From Isoetes taiwanensis (lineage: Eukaryota; Streptophyta; Lycopodiopsida; Isoetales; Isoetaceae): DNA of 64,000 nt. The position numbers and the translations under genes are program-made. Each line of letters starts with the position of its first letter. Position 1 is the stretch's first letter. The stretch covers positions 10,792,099 to 10,856,098 of the forward strand of contig JAJEKV010000032.1 of the NCBI GenBank assembly GCA_021234155.1, given 5' to 3'. Shown here piece after piece: positions 1-11,300 of the stretch. The notes beneath the pieces are model-generated. The model was not told the DNA's origin. It saw only the letters and a list, made by a program, of their open reading frames with translations, and did no database searches.

Positions 1-174
1 CGTGCCCTTGAACAAGCCACTCCATCAATTTTTAACCTACTTAAAACTATAAAAATAAAATGCAAGTGCGATCAACTACTTACCAAAATAAGGACGCGCG
101 TGTACAAGATCCCGGGTCCAAATCGTAATAGAAAGCTGCAAATGTAAGTAACAAAGCATTAGAAGAATAAGAAC

Positions 175-915
175 AAAGAAGAAAACATCAAGAAGAAATA
201 AGGATAGAATAGAGAAGAAATAAGAGAAGAAACAAGAAAGAATGAAGAAAAATAAGAGGAAATAAGAGAAGGGAAGGGAATAGAATGGAAGGAAGAAATA
301 AGGGAAGGGAAAGAAAAGGATCGAATGGAAAGTGAGGAAGAAATGTGAAGAATAAGAAACAAATGAAGAATGAAGAAATGAAATTAAAAAAAGAATGAAG
401 AATAAGAAATGAAAAAAAAAATGAAGAATAAGGAAGGGAAGAGAAGAAAGAAATGAGGGAAGGGAGGGAAAGAATGAGGAATGAGAAAGCATGAGAAAGA
501 ATGGAAATGAGAAACAAATGAGAAAGCATGAGAAAGAAATGAGAAAGAAATGAGAAAGCATGAGAAAGAAATGAGAAAGCAAGAAATGAGAAAGAATGAG
601 GAAGAATGAGAAAGAGTGAGGAATAAAGAATGAGAAAGCATGAGGAAGAAAGAAATGAGAAAGAATGAGGAAGAAAGAATGAGAAAGAAATGAGGAAAGA
701 AGAAATATGGGAAGAAAGAATGAGGAAAGAATGAAGCATATGGAAGAAGGAGGAAGAAATGAAGCATGAGGAAGAATGAGGAAGAAATGAAGCATGAGAA
801 AGAAAGAAGGAGGAAGAATGAACGAGGCATGGAAGAATGGGAAGAAAAAAAATCAAGAACAAAGAAGAAGAGGAAGGAAAGGAAACCAAAAAAAGAGGAA
901 GGTTGGGCATGCACC
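175..915. repeat. Polypurine (GA-rich) low-complexity tract
   Basis: The plus strand is almost purely A and G for about 740 bases. It is built from irregular copies of short words such as GAGAAAGAATGAG, GAAAGCATGAG and GAGGAAGAA. All frames on the pyrimidine strand stay open as Ser/Phe/Leu-rich nonsense, which is a composition artefact and not a gene. Such tracts can form triplex (H-DNA) structures, but nothing here shows a function. Confidence 0.85.
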
Positions 916-1079
916 ATTCAATCCAAAAAACCTATTCAATCTAAAAAACATGATATACTAACCTTAGAATAGTTGCTTTGGTGTAGATCGTGTACTAGCG
1001 CCGCGGATCGCCCAAGAACCTCGAAGAAGTAGGGCAAAAAGAAGTTCCGGAAAAGCCGGCCGCCCGCGGTTTCAAAATA

Positions 1080-1195
1080 TTACAGAGCGTCGCATGCGAC
1101 GTCACGTCGCATGCGACGTTATTTCAAATCTGCGTCGCACGCGACGTCCCCGCGACGTATTTTGTTATAGCGACGTTATTGTTTTTGCATCTTTT
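1080..1195. repeat. CpG-rich palindrome block, TE subterminal-like (left of satellite)
   Basis: There are two near-adjacent copies of the palindrome (A)CGTCGCATGCGACGT at about 1088-1102 and 1104-1119, then degenerate copies to 1160. The T-rich stretch after them includes GTTATAGCGACGTTATTG. The same palindrome recurs at 22405, 22524 and 22632 beside CACTA transposase remnants. A sequence resembling this block in the same orientation lies at 15960-16065. Clustered short motifs are typical of CACTA subterminal regions, so this is read as a transposon subterminal remnant. Confidence 0.6.
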
Positions 1196-1239
1196 TTTTT
1201 AATGTGAAGCTCATTAAAGTTTGTCCCTAGGCTTATTTG

Positions 1240-1640
1240 AACAGTCCTGAGGCTGGATCCTTGAACGGAGGATTCAACGGTCGGATATATAGGGGAACTG
1301 AGCTTCGGGAGGGTGTTCATTAGCATACAGTCCCCCCAGGGGGCGGTGCCAGGACAGGCTGCCTCGAGAACATTTTTGGGGTCCGTCTCCTGGGGACGGG
1401 ACTCTCCCCTCTACTGAGGTGGCCATTCAAAGTCGCCTTGTTTGACTTGGGGAAGGGTGCCAGTCATGCTTGCCCAACAACGGGCTGCCCGGACCGTTCT
1501 AACCCCAACGCTTGGGTCTGGACCTTATCCGAAAATTTTGGAAATTTTCCTGTATGCTGGTGATGACCATGGAAGCCAGCTGACCAAAAACCATAATTTA
1601 ATTCCATGCCATGCATTAACTATGAATTTATAAACCATAA
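1240..1640 (+). repeat. Decayed edge copy of the 1.12-kb satellite
   Basis: The order of landmarks matches the second half of a satellite unit: ACGGAGGAT, ACGGTCGGAT, GGAGGGTG.TCATTAG, GGACTCTCCCCTCT, TTTGACTTGGGGAAGGGTGC, ACGGGCTGCCC, then the ATGCATTAA/GAATTTAT boundary. It is more diverged than any internal unit, as expected for the edge of a tandem array. Confidence 0.75.
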
Positions 1641-2040
1641 ATGCAATAAAATGCATAACTAAAAGAGTGTGCATCGAAAAAAGGCGAGTCTTTGACCAGG
1701 GGGGCAACAAGGCTAAGTAAGGGACACATTAAAAATTTTTTCACTTGGAAACTATGAAGCAATCTTTCATCAAGGTACAATTGTTTCTGAGAAACAAAAC
1801 CAGTTCATTACAAGTTAGTTATGCCATCCATGTCAAATAGCTTTAGGGAGCAGAAAATCCAAAACAAAAACCCTTCTAGAATCTGGCAAGTCACAGGGTT
1901 TACGTCCAATGCAATCTTAGACCAAGTATAACGTCCAGCGAGCCAAGGTCAACCCCAAGTACAACGATCCCACAAACTCCATTCCTTTGACCTTAGCTAA
2001 CCCTTTGACCTAGACCTTCTCCAAAATTTTCGAAAAATTG
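1640..2040. other. Non-coding spacer and chimeric satellite leader
   Basis: No gene is visible. About 1798-2010 carries a segment with GTTCATTACAAGTTAG and AAATAGCTTTAGGGAGCAG. It continues through a short satellite piece into GCCAAGGTCAACCCCAAGTA and ends in the CCTTTGACCTAGACCTTCTC landmark of the array. The same composite reappears inside the array at 4975-5345, so it is a recurrent variant and not unique flank. Confidence 0.6.
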
Positions 2041-4789
2041 GGCCGTGTGGCCGAGATGGGTTAGGAATCCACCGGCAAAAAATCAGAATTTATTTTCGCA
2101 CAATGCATTAATTAAGTAATTTATGAATGTCTTCACATCGCAAAAGCCCCGACTTCTACTTGCCACATCGGGAGGAGGACAGGCCCAAACTCCGCCCGCC
2201 GGTTCCCCTTGTCCAGTATTCTCGGGCTGCAGCTCCCCGCCAGGTCCCAAGTGCAATGCACAAGTCTCGCGCCCCCAAAACTCAAACCCTTCTAGAACCT
2301 GGCAACCCACTGGGTTTACGTTTTGGAGGCCCTCTCCTTGTCGTCGAGGGGGACCTTGCGCCGCGGACTTGACGTGGAGGGGGTGTTGACGCCGAGCACG
2401 GACCCTAAAATCCCCCTGAAGCCGCTGTCTCATTTCCCTCTCCCCAAGGCCCCCGGGGACCGACGCCACCTCCCCTCCCGAATCGCGATTTGACTCGCCA
2501 ATGGACTCGGAACGCCGACGTTGGTTCGGGAACCAAGTTCCGCGGGTAAGACCACCCGACCTCCAAGAAGCGCCAAAGTAGCTCACTTCCATCACACTCG
2601 TAGTCAATTGGCCTAGGATGTGGATGCGGATACCGCCGTGGAAGGCGGAGTGTTTCTTTCTTTGCAAAACCGACCTTGTAACTTGCTCCCTAGGGTAATT
2701 TCGGCCATTCCGACGATTTGGCGTGGTTGATTTGCCATTCCGAGCCTCCCTGCCGAACGACAAGACATCGCGGTTTCTACAAGGTCGACCCTCGGGACGC
2801 CCCGCTGGTTTGACAAGTTCTCCCGGACCGATCTGGAATCTTTTGGGCCTTCCCCAAGAGGGGCCCCCGAATGGAGGATCCAACTGGCCGGATAGGGAAC
2901 CGGGCGCCCGGAGGGTGGTCATTAGCGCAGCCAGCCCGGGAGCGCCGCCAGAAGGGCTGCCTCGGGAACGTTTTGGATCCCGCCTCTTGGGGTCCCGGAC
3001 TCTCCCCTCTTGTGAGGGATCCCCGCAAGGTCCCGGCCTCGCTTGACTTGGGGAAGGGTGCCAGCTCTGCTGTTCCGCAAACCCGGCTGCCCCGACCGCT
3101 CTAATGCTAACCCTTTGACCTAGACCTTCTCCTAAAATTTCAAAATTGGGGTGTGTGTGCCGGAGATGGGTTAGGAATCTAGCTGGCAAAAATCAGAATT
3201 TATTTTCGTACAATGCATTAATTTAATTTATGAATGTCTTGCCACCGAAAAGCCCCCGACTTCTACTTGCCACATCGGGAGGAGGACAGGCCCAAACTCC
3301 GCCTCCGCCGGGCCCCTTGTTCCATATTCCGGCTGCAGCTCCTTGGCCAGGTCCCAAGTGCAACAGACCAAGTCTCGCCCCCCAAAACGCAAACCCTTCT
3401 AGAACCCCGCAACCCACGTGGTTTACGTTTGGGAGGCCCCTCCTTGTCGATTCGTGGGGACCTTTGCGCCGCGGACTTGACGTGGGAGTGGGGGGTGTTG
3501 ACGCCAGAGCACGGACCCTAAAATCCCCCCGAAGCCGCTTGCCCCCATTTCCTCTCCCCAAGGCCCCGGGACGGACGAGGCGTGACCTCCCTCTCCGGAA
3601 TTGCGATTTGACTCTCGCCAATGGACTCTTAACGCCGACGCGTTGCCACGGGGACCAAGTTCCGCGGGCCGTAAGACCACCCGACCTCCAAGAAGCGCCA
3701 AAGTAGCTCACTTCCATCACACTCGTAGTCAATTGGCCTAGGATGTGGATGCGGGATCTTTTCGGAGGGCGGAGTGTTTTTTCTTTTGCAAAACCGACCT
3801 TGTAACTTGCTCCCTAGGGTAATTTCGCCATTCCGACGATTTGACAGTGGTCGATTTGCCATTCCGGAGCCTCCCTGCGTTCGAACGACAAGACACCGCG
3901 GTTTTACAAGGCCGACCTCGGGGCAAGGGTTTGACAAGTTCTCCGGACCGATCTGGAATCTTTTGGGCCTTCTCAAGAGGGGCCCCCGAACGGAGGATCC
4001 AAATGGCCGGATAGGGGAACCGGCCCCCGGAGGGTGGTCATTAGCGCGCGCCCCGGGAGCGCCGCCAGGAAGGGCTGCCTCGGGAACTTTTTGGATCCCG
4101 CCTCTTGGGGTCCCGGACTCTCCCCTCTTGTGAGGGATCCCCGCAAGGTCCCTGGCCTCGTTTGACTTGGGGAAGGTCAACCCTCGGTTTGCCCCGCAAC
4201 GGGCTGCCCCGACCGTTCTAATGCTAACCCTTTGACCTAGACCTTCTCCGAAAATTTAGAAAATTGGGCTGTGTGCTGGAAATGGATTAGGATTCCAGCT
4301 GGCAAAAAATCAGAATTTATTTTCGTACAATGCATTAATTGCGAATTTATGAATGTCTTGCCACTGCAAAAGCGCCCCCCGACTTCTACTTGCCACATCG
4401 GGAGGAGGACAGGCCCAAACTCCGTTCCGTCAGTTCCCCTTGCTCCGTATTCTCGGCTGCAGCTTCTCGGCCAGGTCCCAAGTGCAACAGACCAAGTCTC
4501 GGCCCCCAAAACGCAAACCCTTCTAGAACCCGCAACCCACGTGGTTTACGTTTTGGAGGCCCCTCTCCTTGTCGATTCGGGGGGACCTTGCGCTACTGCG
4601 GACTTGACGGGAGTGGGGGTGTTGACGCCAGAGCACGGACCCTAAAATCCCCCCGGAAGCTGCTTGCCCCGAATTTCCTCTCCCCAAGGCCCTGGGGACG
4701 GACGGGCGACCTCCCCTCTCCGGAATCGCGATTTGACTCTGCCAATGGACTCAGAACGTCGACGCGTGCCCTAGGGACCAAGTTCTGGG

Positions 4790-5345
4790 GCTAAGACCAA
4801 AACTCCTGGGCCCCAAAACAAAACCCTTCTAGAATCTCGCAAGTCACGTGGTTTACGTTTGGAGGCCCTCTCCTTGTCGATTTGCTGGGACCTTGCACCG
4901 TGATCTTGACATGGAGGGGGGTGTTTGACGCCAGAGCCGGGACCCTAAACTCCCAGGAAGTTGCTTGCCCCGACCCAGTTCATTACAAGTTAATTATGCC
5001 ATCCATGTCAAATAGCTTTAGGGAGCAGTCCCGTTGAACAAGGGCATTCTCGCTATCCATATGCCTTGATATCTAAACACACAACCATCATCACAAGCAA
5101 CCAAATCTAACCCCCCCAACCCGCACTAGTCTTTTGCTTTTCTCAGAATCATTTATCTTCATTCTAGTAGTTATGATGCTTTTCTCAGAATCATTTATCT
5201 TCATTCTAATAGTTATGATGCTTATATTCTCAATGCAATCTTAGACCAAGTATAACGCCCAAAGAAGCCAAGGTCAACCCCAAGTACAACGATCCCACAA
5301 ACTCCATTCCTTTGACCTTAGCTAACCCTTTGACCTAGACCTTCT
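4790..5345 (+). repeat. Chimeric unit interrupting the satellite
   Basis: The regular unit breaks at about 4795 just after the AAGACCA word. A second diverged copy of the CCCTTCTAGAA-to-GACCCTAAA segment follows (about 4805-4970). Then comes the spacer segment known from 1798-1855, about 200 bases of unrelated AT-rich sequence, and from about 5233 a copy of the 1908-2010 leader. The CTCCCTAGGGTAATTTCG half is missing, yet the landmark-to-landmark length (4329-5427) stays close to one period. Confidence 0.8.
5136..5222 (+). repeat. 42-bp tandem duplication
   Basis: Two copies start at 5136 and 5178, each beginning GCTTTTCTCAGAATC and differing at about one base. They lie within the insert of the chimeric satellite unit. 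Confidence 0.85.
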
Positions 5346-8300
5346 CCTAAAATTTTCAAAATTGGGCCGTAGGCCGAGATGGGTTAGGAATCCACCTGGC
5401 AAAAATCAGAATTTATTTTCGCACAATGCATTAATTGCGAATTTATGAATGTCTTGCCATCGCAAAAGCCCCCGGACTTCTACTTGCCACATCGGGAGGA
5501 GGACAGGCCCAAACTCCGCCGCCGGGTTCCCTTGTTCGTATTCTGGCTGCAGCCTCCTGGCCAGTCCCAAGTGCAACAGACTGTCTCGCCCCCAAAACGC
5601 AAACCCTTCTAGAACCCGGCAACCCACGGTGGTTTACGCTTTGGAGGCCCTCTCCTTGTCGATTCGTGCAAGGGACCCTGCGCCGCGGACTTGACGCGGG
5701 AGTGGGGGTGTTGACGCCTTGAGCACGGACCCTAAAATCCCCCGAAGTCGCTTGCCCCATTTCCTCTCCCCAAGGCCCCTCGGGGACCTGCCACCTCCCT
5801 CTCCGGAATGCGATTTGATTTGACTCGCCAATGGACTCGTGAACGCCGACGCGTTGCCCGGGGGACCAAGTTCCGCGGACCAGAAGACCACCCGACCTCC
5901 AAGAAGCGCCAAAGTAGCTCACTTCCATCACACTCGTAGTCAATTGGCCTAGGATGTGGATGCGGATACCGCCGTGGGAAGGCGTGAGTGTTTCTTTCTT
6001 TTGCAAAACCGACCTTGTAACTTGCTCCCTAGGGTAATTTCGCCATTTCGGACCATTTGGCAGGTCGATTTGCCATTCCGAGCCTCCTGCGTCTCTAACG
6101 ACAAGACATCGCGGTTTCTACAAGGTCGACCCTCCGGGGCGCGGTTTGACAAGTTCTCCCGGACGATCATTCGGAATCTTTTGGGCCTTCCCCAAGAGGG
6201 GCCCCCGAACGGAGGATCCAACGGTCGGATAGGGGAACCGGCCCGGAGGGTGGTCATTAGCGGCAGCGCCCCGGGAGCCGCCAGAAGGGCTGCCTCGGGA
6301 ACTTTTTTTTGGATCCCGCCTCTTGGGGTCCGGACTCTCCCTCTTGTGAGGGATCCCCGCAAGGTCCTGGCCTCGCTTGACTTGGGGAAGGGTGCCACCG
6401 GCGGCCCCGCAGAATCCGGGCTGCCCCGACCGCTCTAATGCTAACCCTTTGACCTAGACCTTCTCCGAAAATTTAGAAAATTGGGTCGTGGGTTGAAATG
6501 GATTAGGATTCCAGCCGGCAAAAATCAGAATTTATTTTCGTACAATGCATTAATTAAGTAATTTATGAATGTCTTGCCATCGCAAAAGCCCTCGACTTTC
6601 TACTTGCCACATCGGGAGGAGGACAGGCCCAAACTCCGGCTCCGCCAGTTCCCCTTGCTCAGTATTCTCGGCCTGCAGCCTCCCGGCCCAGTCCCAAGTG
6701 CAACAGACCAAGTCTCGGCCCCCAAAACGCAAACCCTTCTAGAACCTGGCAACCCACAGGGTTTACGTTTTGGAGGCCCTCTCCTTGTCAGATTCAGGCG
6801 GGACCTTGCGCCGTGACTTGACGTGGAGTGGGGGTGTTGACGCCAGAGCACGGACCCTAAAATCCCCCTAAGCCGCTTGCCCCTATTTTCCTCTCCCCAA
6901 GGCCCCCGGGACGGGAGGCTGACCTCCCTCTCCCGGAATCGCGATTTGACTCGCCAATGGACTCGAACGCCGACGTTGCCACGGGGACCAAGTTCCGCGG
7001 CCGTAAGACCACCCGACCTCCAAGAAGCGCCAAAGTAGCTCACTTCCATCACACTCGTAGTCAATTGGCCTAGGATGTGGATGCGGGATACTTTCCTGGA
7101 GGGCGTGAGTGTTTCTTTCTTTTGCAAAACCGACCTTGTAACTTGCTCCCTAGGGTAATTTCGCCATTAGGACGATTTGGCAGGTGGTCGATTTGCCATT
7201 CGAGCCTCCGCCCCGAACGACAAGACATCCAGGGTTTCTACAAGGCCGACCTCGGGGACGCCCGCGGTTTGACAAGTTCTCCTGACCGATCTGGAATCTT
7301 TTGGGCCTTTCCCAAGAGGGGCCCCCGAACGGAGGATCCAACGGCCGGATAGGGGAACCGGGCCCGGAGGGTGGTCATTAGCGCAGCCCCGGGGAGCGGC
7401 GCCAGAAGGGCTGCCCGGGAACTTTTTGATCCCGCCTCTTGGGGTCCTGGACTCTCCCCTCTTGTGAGGGATCGCCGCAAGGTCCCCGGCCTCGTTTGAC
7501 TTGGGGAAGGGTGCCAGCTGTTTCCGCAACCGGGCTGCCCGACCGCTCTAATGCTAACCCTTTGACCTAGACCTTCTCCAAAATTTAGAAAATTGGGCCG
7601 TGTGCTGGAGATGGGTTAGGAATCCAACTGGCAAAAAATCAGAATTTATTTTCGTACAATGCATTAATTATGAATTTATGAATGTCTTGCCATCGCAAAA
7701 AAGCCCCGACTTCTACTTGCCACATCGGAGGAGGACAGGCCCAAACTCCGTTCCGGCGGTTCCCCTTGCTCCGTATTCTCGCCTGCGGCTTCTGGCCAGT
7801 CCCAAGTGCGTAAGACCAAGTCCCGCCCCCAAAACGCAAACCCTTCTAGAACCGGCAACCCACGGTGGTTTACGCTTTGGAGGCCCTCTCCTTGTCGATT
7901 CGGTGGGACCTTGCGCCGCGGACTTGACGCGGGAGTGGGGGGTGTTGACGCCAGAGCACGGACCCTAAAATCCCCCTAAGCCGCTTGCCCCAATTTCCTC
8001 TCCCCAAGGCCCCCGGGGGACGGACGGGGCGACCTCCCTCTCCGGAATCGCGATTTGACTCTGCCAATGGACTCCGTAACGCCGACGTTGCCCCGGGAAC
8101 CAAGTTCCGCGGGCCGTAAGACCACCCGACCTCCAAGAAGCCAAAGTAGCTCACTTCCATCACACTCGTAGTCAATTGGCCTAGGATGTGGATGCGGGAT
8201 ACCGTCGTGGGAAGGCGGCGGAGTGTTTCTTTTCTTTTGCAAAACCGACCTTGTAACTTGCTCCCTAGGGTAATTTCGCCATTCCAGGATGATTTGGCAG

Positions 8301-11300
8301 GGGTTGATTTGCCATTTCGAGCCTCCCTGCGTCTCGAACGACAAGACACCGCGGTTTCTACAAGGTCGACCTCGTGACGCCAGCGGTTTGACAAGTTCTG
8401 GGACCGATCCGGAATCTTTTGGGCCTTCCCAAGAGGGGCCCCGAATGGAGGATCCAACGGCCGGATAGGGGAACGGCCCGGGAGGGTGGTCATTAGCGTG
8501 CAGACCTCGGGGGCGCCGCCAGAAGGGCTGCCTCGGGAACTTTTTTTTGATCCCGCCTCTTGGGGTCCTGGACTCTCCCTCTTGTGAGGGATCCCCCGCA
8601 AGGTCCTGGCCTCGCTTGACTTGGGGAAGGGTGCCAGCCTCTGCTCGGTCCCCGCAGAACCGGCTGCCCCGACCGCTCTAATGCTAACCCTTTGACCTAG
8701 ACCTTCTCCCAAAAATTTAGAAAATTGGGTCTGTGGCCGGAGATGGATTAGGAATCTAGCCGGGCAAAAAATCAGAATTTATTTTTCATACAATGCATTA
8801 ATTGTAATTTATGAATGTCTTGCCACTGCAAAAGCGCTCGACTTCTACTTGCCACATCGGGAGGAGGACAGGCCCAAACTCCGCCGGTCGGGTTCCCCTT
8901 GCCCAGATTCTCGCTGCAGCTCCTCGCCAGGTCCCAAGTGCAATGGACCAAGTCGGCCCCAAAACGCAAAACCCTTCTAGAACCCGCAACCCACGTGGTT
9001 TACGTTTTGGAGGCCCTCTCCTTGTCCATTCAAAGGACCCTGCGCCGCGGACTTGACGTGGAGTGGGGGGTGTTGACGCCGAGCACGGACCCTAAAATCC
9101 CTCGCTTGCCCCGAATTTCCTCTCCCAAGGCCCAAGGGACGGACGGGCTGACCTCCCTCTCCGGAATTGCGATTTGACTTTCGCAATGGACTGAACGCCG
9201 GCGTTGGGGACCAAGTTCCGCGGGGGAAGACCACCCGACCTCCAAGAAGCCAAAGTAGCTCACTTCCATCACACTCGTAGTCAATTGGCCTAGGATGTGG
9301 ATGCGGGATACTGTCGTGGAGGGCGTGAGTGTTTCTTTCTTTTGCAAAACCGACCTTGTAACTTGCTCCCTAGGGTAATTTCGCCATTCCGGACGATTTG
9401 GCAGGGTCGATTTGCCATTCCGGAGCCTCCCTGTGTCTCGAACGACAAGACACTGCCGGGTTTCTACAAGGCCGACCTCGTGACGCCCCGGTTTGACAAG
9501 TTCTCCTGACCGATCACCGGAATCTTTTGGGCCTTCCCAAGAGGGGCCCCCGAACGGAGGATCCAACGGCCGGATAGGGGAACCGGGCCCGGAGGGTGGT
9601 CATTAGCGTGGAGCCCCCGGGAGCCGCCAGAAGGGCTGCCGGGGAACTTTTTTGGATCCGCCTCTTGGGGTCCTGGACTCTCCCCTCTTGTGAGGGATCC
9701 CCGCAAGGTCCCCGGCCTCGCTTTTGACTTGGGAAGGGTGCCACTCGGTTTGTTCTCGCAACGGGCTGCCCCGACCGCTCTAATGCTAACCTTTGACCTA
9801 GACCTTCTCCCAAAATTTAGAAAATTGGGCTGTAGGCTGGAAATGGATTAGGATTCCAGCTGGCAAAAATCAGAATTTATTTTCGTGACAATGCATTAAT
9901 TATGAATTTATGAATGTCTTGCCACGCAAAGCCCCCGACTTCTACTTGCCACATCGGGGAGGAGGACAGGCCCAAACTCCGTTCCGCCGGGTTCCCTGTC
10001 CGTATTCTCGGCTGCAGCTTCTCTGGCCAGGTCCCAAGTGCAACAGACCAAGTCTCGCCCCCAAAACGCAAACCCTTCTAGAACCCTCGCAACCCACGTG
10101 GTTTACGTTTTGGAGGCCCTCTCCTTGTCGATTCGGGCGGGACCTTGGCGCCGCGGACTTGACGGGAGTGGGGGGTGTTGACGCCGCAGCACGGACCCTA
10201 AAATCCCCCGAAGCTGCTTGCCCGAATTTCCTCTCCCCAAGGCCCTCGAGGGGCCGGACGGCGACCTCCCCTCCTCAGAATCGCGATTTGACTCTGCCAA
10301 TGGACTCACAACGCCGACGTTGCCCCGGGAACCAAGTTCCGCGGGGCGAAGACCACCACCTCCAAGCTAGCGCCAAAGTAGCTCACTTCCATCACACTCG
10401 TAGTCAATTGGCCTAGGATGTGGATCACGGGGATACCGCCGTGGAAGGCGTGAGTGTTTCTTTCTTTTTGCAAAACCGACCTTGTAACTTGCTCCCTAGG
10501 GTAATTTCGCCATTCAGGACGATTTGGCAGGGTCGATTTGCCATTCCTGAGCCTCCTGCGTCTGAACGACAAGACACTTTGCGGTTTCTACAAGGCCGAC
10601 CTCAGGGGGCCAGCGGTTTGACAAGTTCTCGGACCGATCCCGGAATCTTTTGGGCCTTCCCCGAAGGGGCCCCCCGAGCGGAGGATCCAACGGCCGGATA
10701 GGGGGGGCCGGGAGGGTGGTCATTAGCGCATGCGACCCAGGGAGCCGCCAGAAGGGCTGCCTCGGGAACTTTTTGGATCCCGCCTCTTGGGGTCCTGGGA
10801 CTCTCCCCCTTGTGAGGGAGGGCTGCAAGGTCCCCGGCCTCGTTTGACTTGGGAAGGGTGCCACTGGTTCCCCAAGCCGGGCTGCCCCGACCGCTCTAAT
10901 GCTAACCCTTTGACCTAGACCTTCTCCAAAAATTTCAAAATTGGGCTGTGTGGCCGGAGATGGGTTAGGAATCCAAATGGGCAAAAAATCAGAATTTATT
11001 TTCGTACAATGCATTAATTAATTTATGAATGTCTTGCCATCGCAAAAGCCCCCGACTTCTACTTGCCACATCGGAGGAGGACAGGCCCAAACTCCGCTCC
11101 GCCAGTTCCCCTTGTTCCGTATTCTTGGCTGCAGCCGGCCAGGTCCCAAGTGCAACAGACCAAGTCTCGCCCCCAAAACGCAAACCCTTCTAGAACCCGC
11201 AACCCCGTGGTTTACGCTTTTGGAGGCCCTCTCCTTGTCGATTCTCAGGGACCTTGCGCCGTGACTTGACGTGGAGTGGGGGGTGTTGACGCCTTGAGCA

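Noticed and set aside
76-917. Several long Ser/Phe/Leu-rich open frames on the minus strand
   Set aside because: They are the complement of a polypurine tract; all three frames stay open by composition and there is no domain or start signal.
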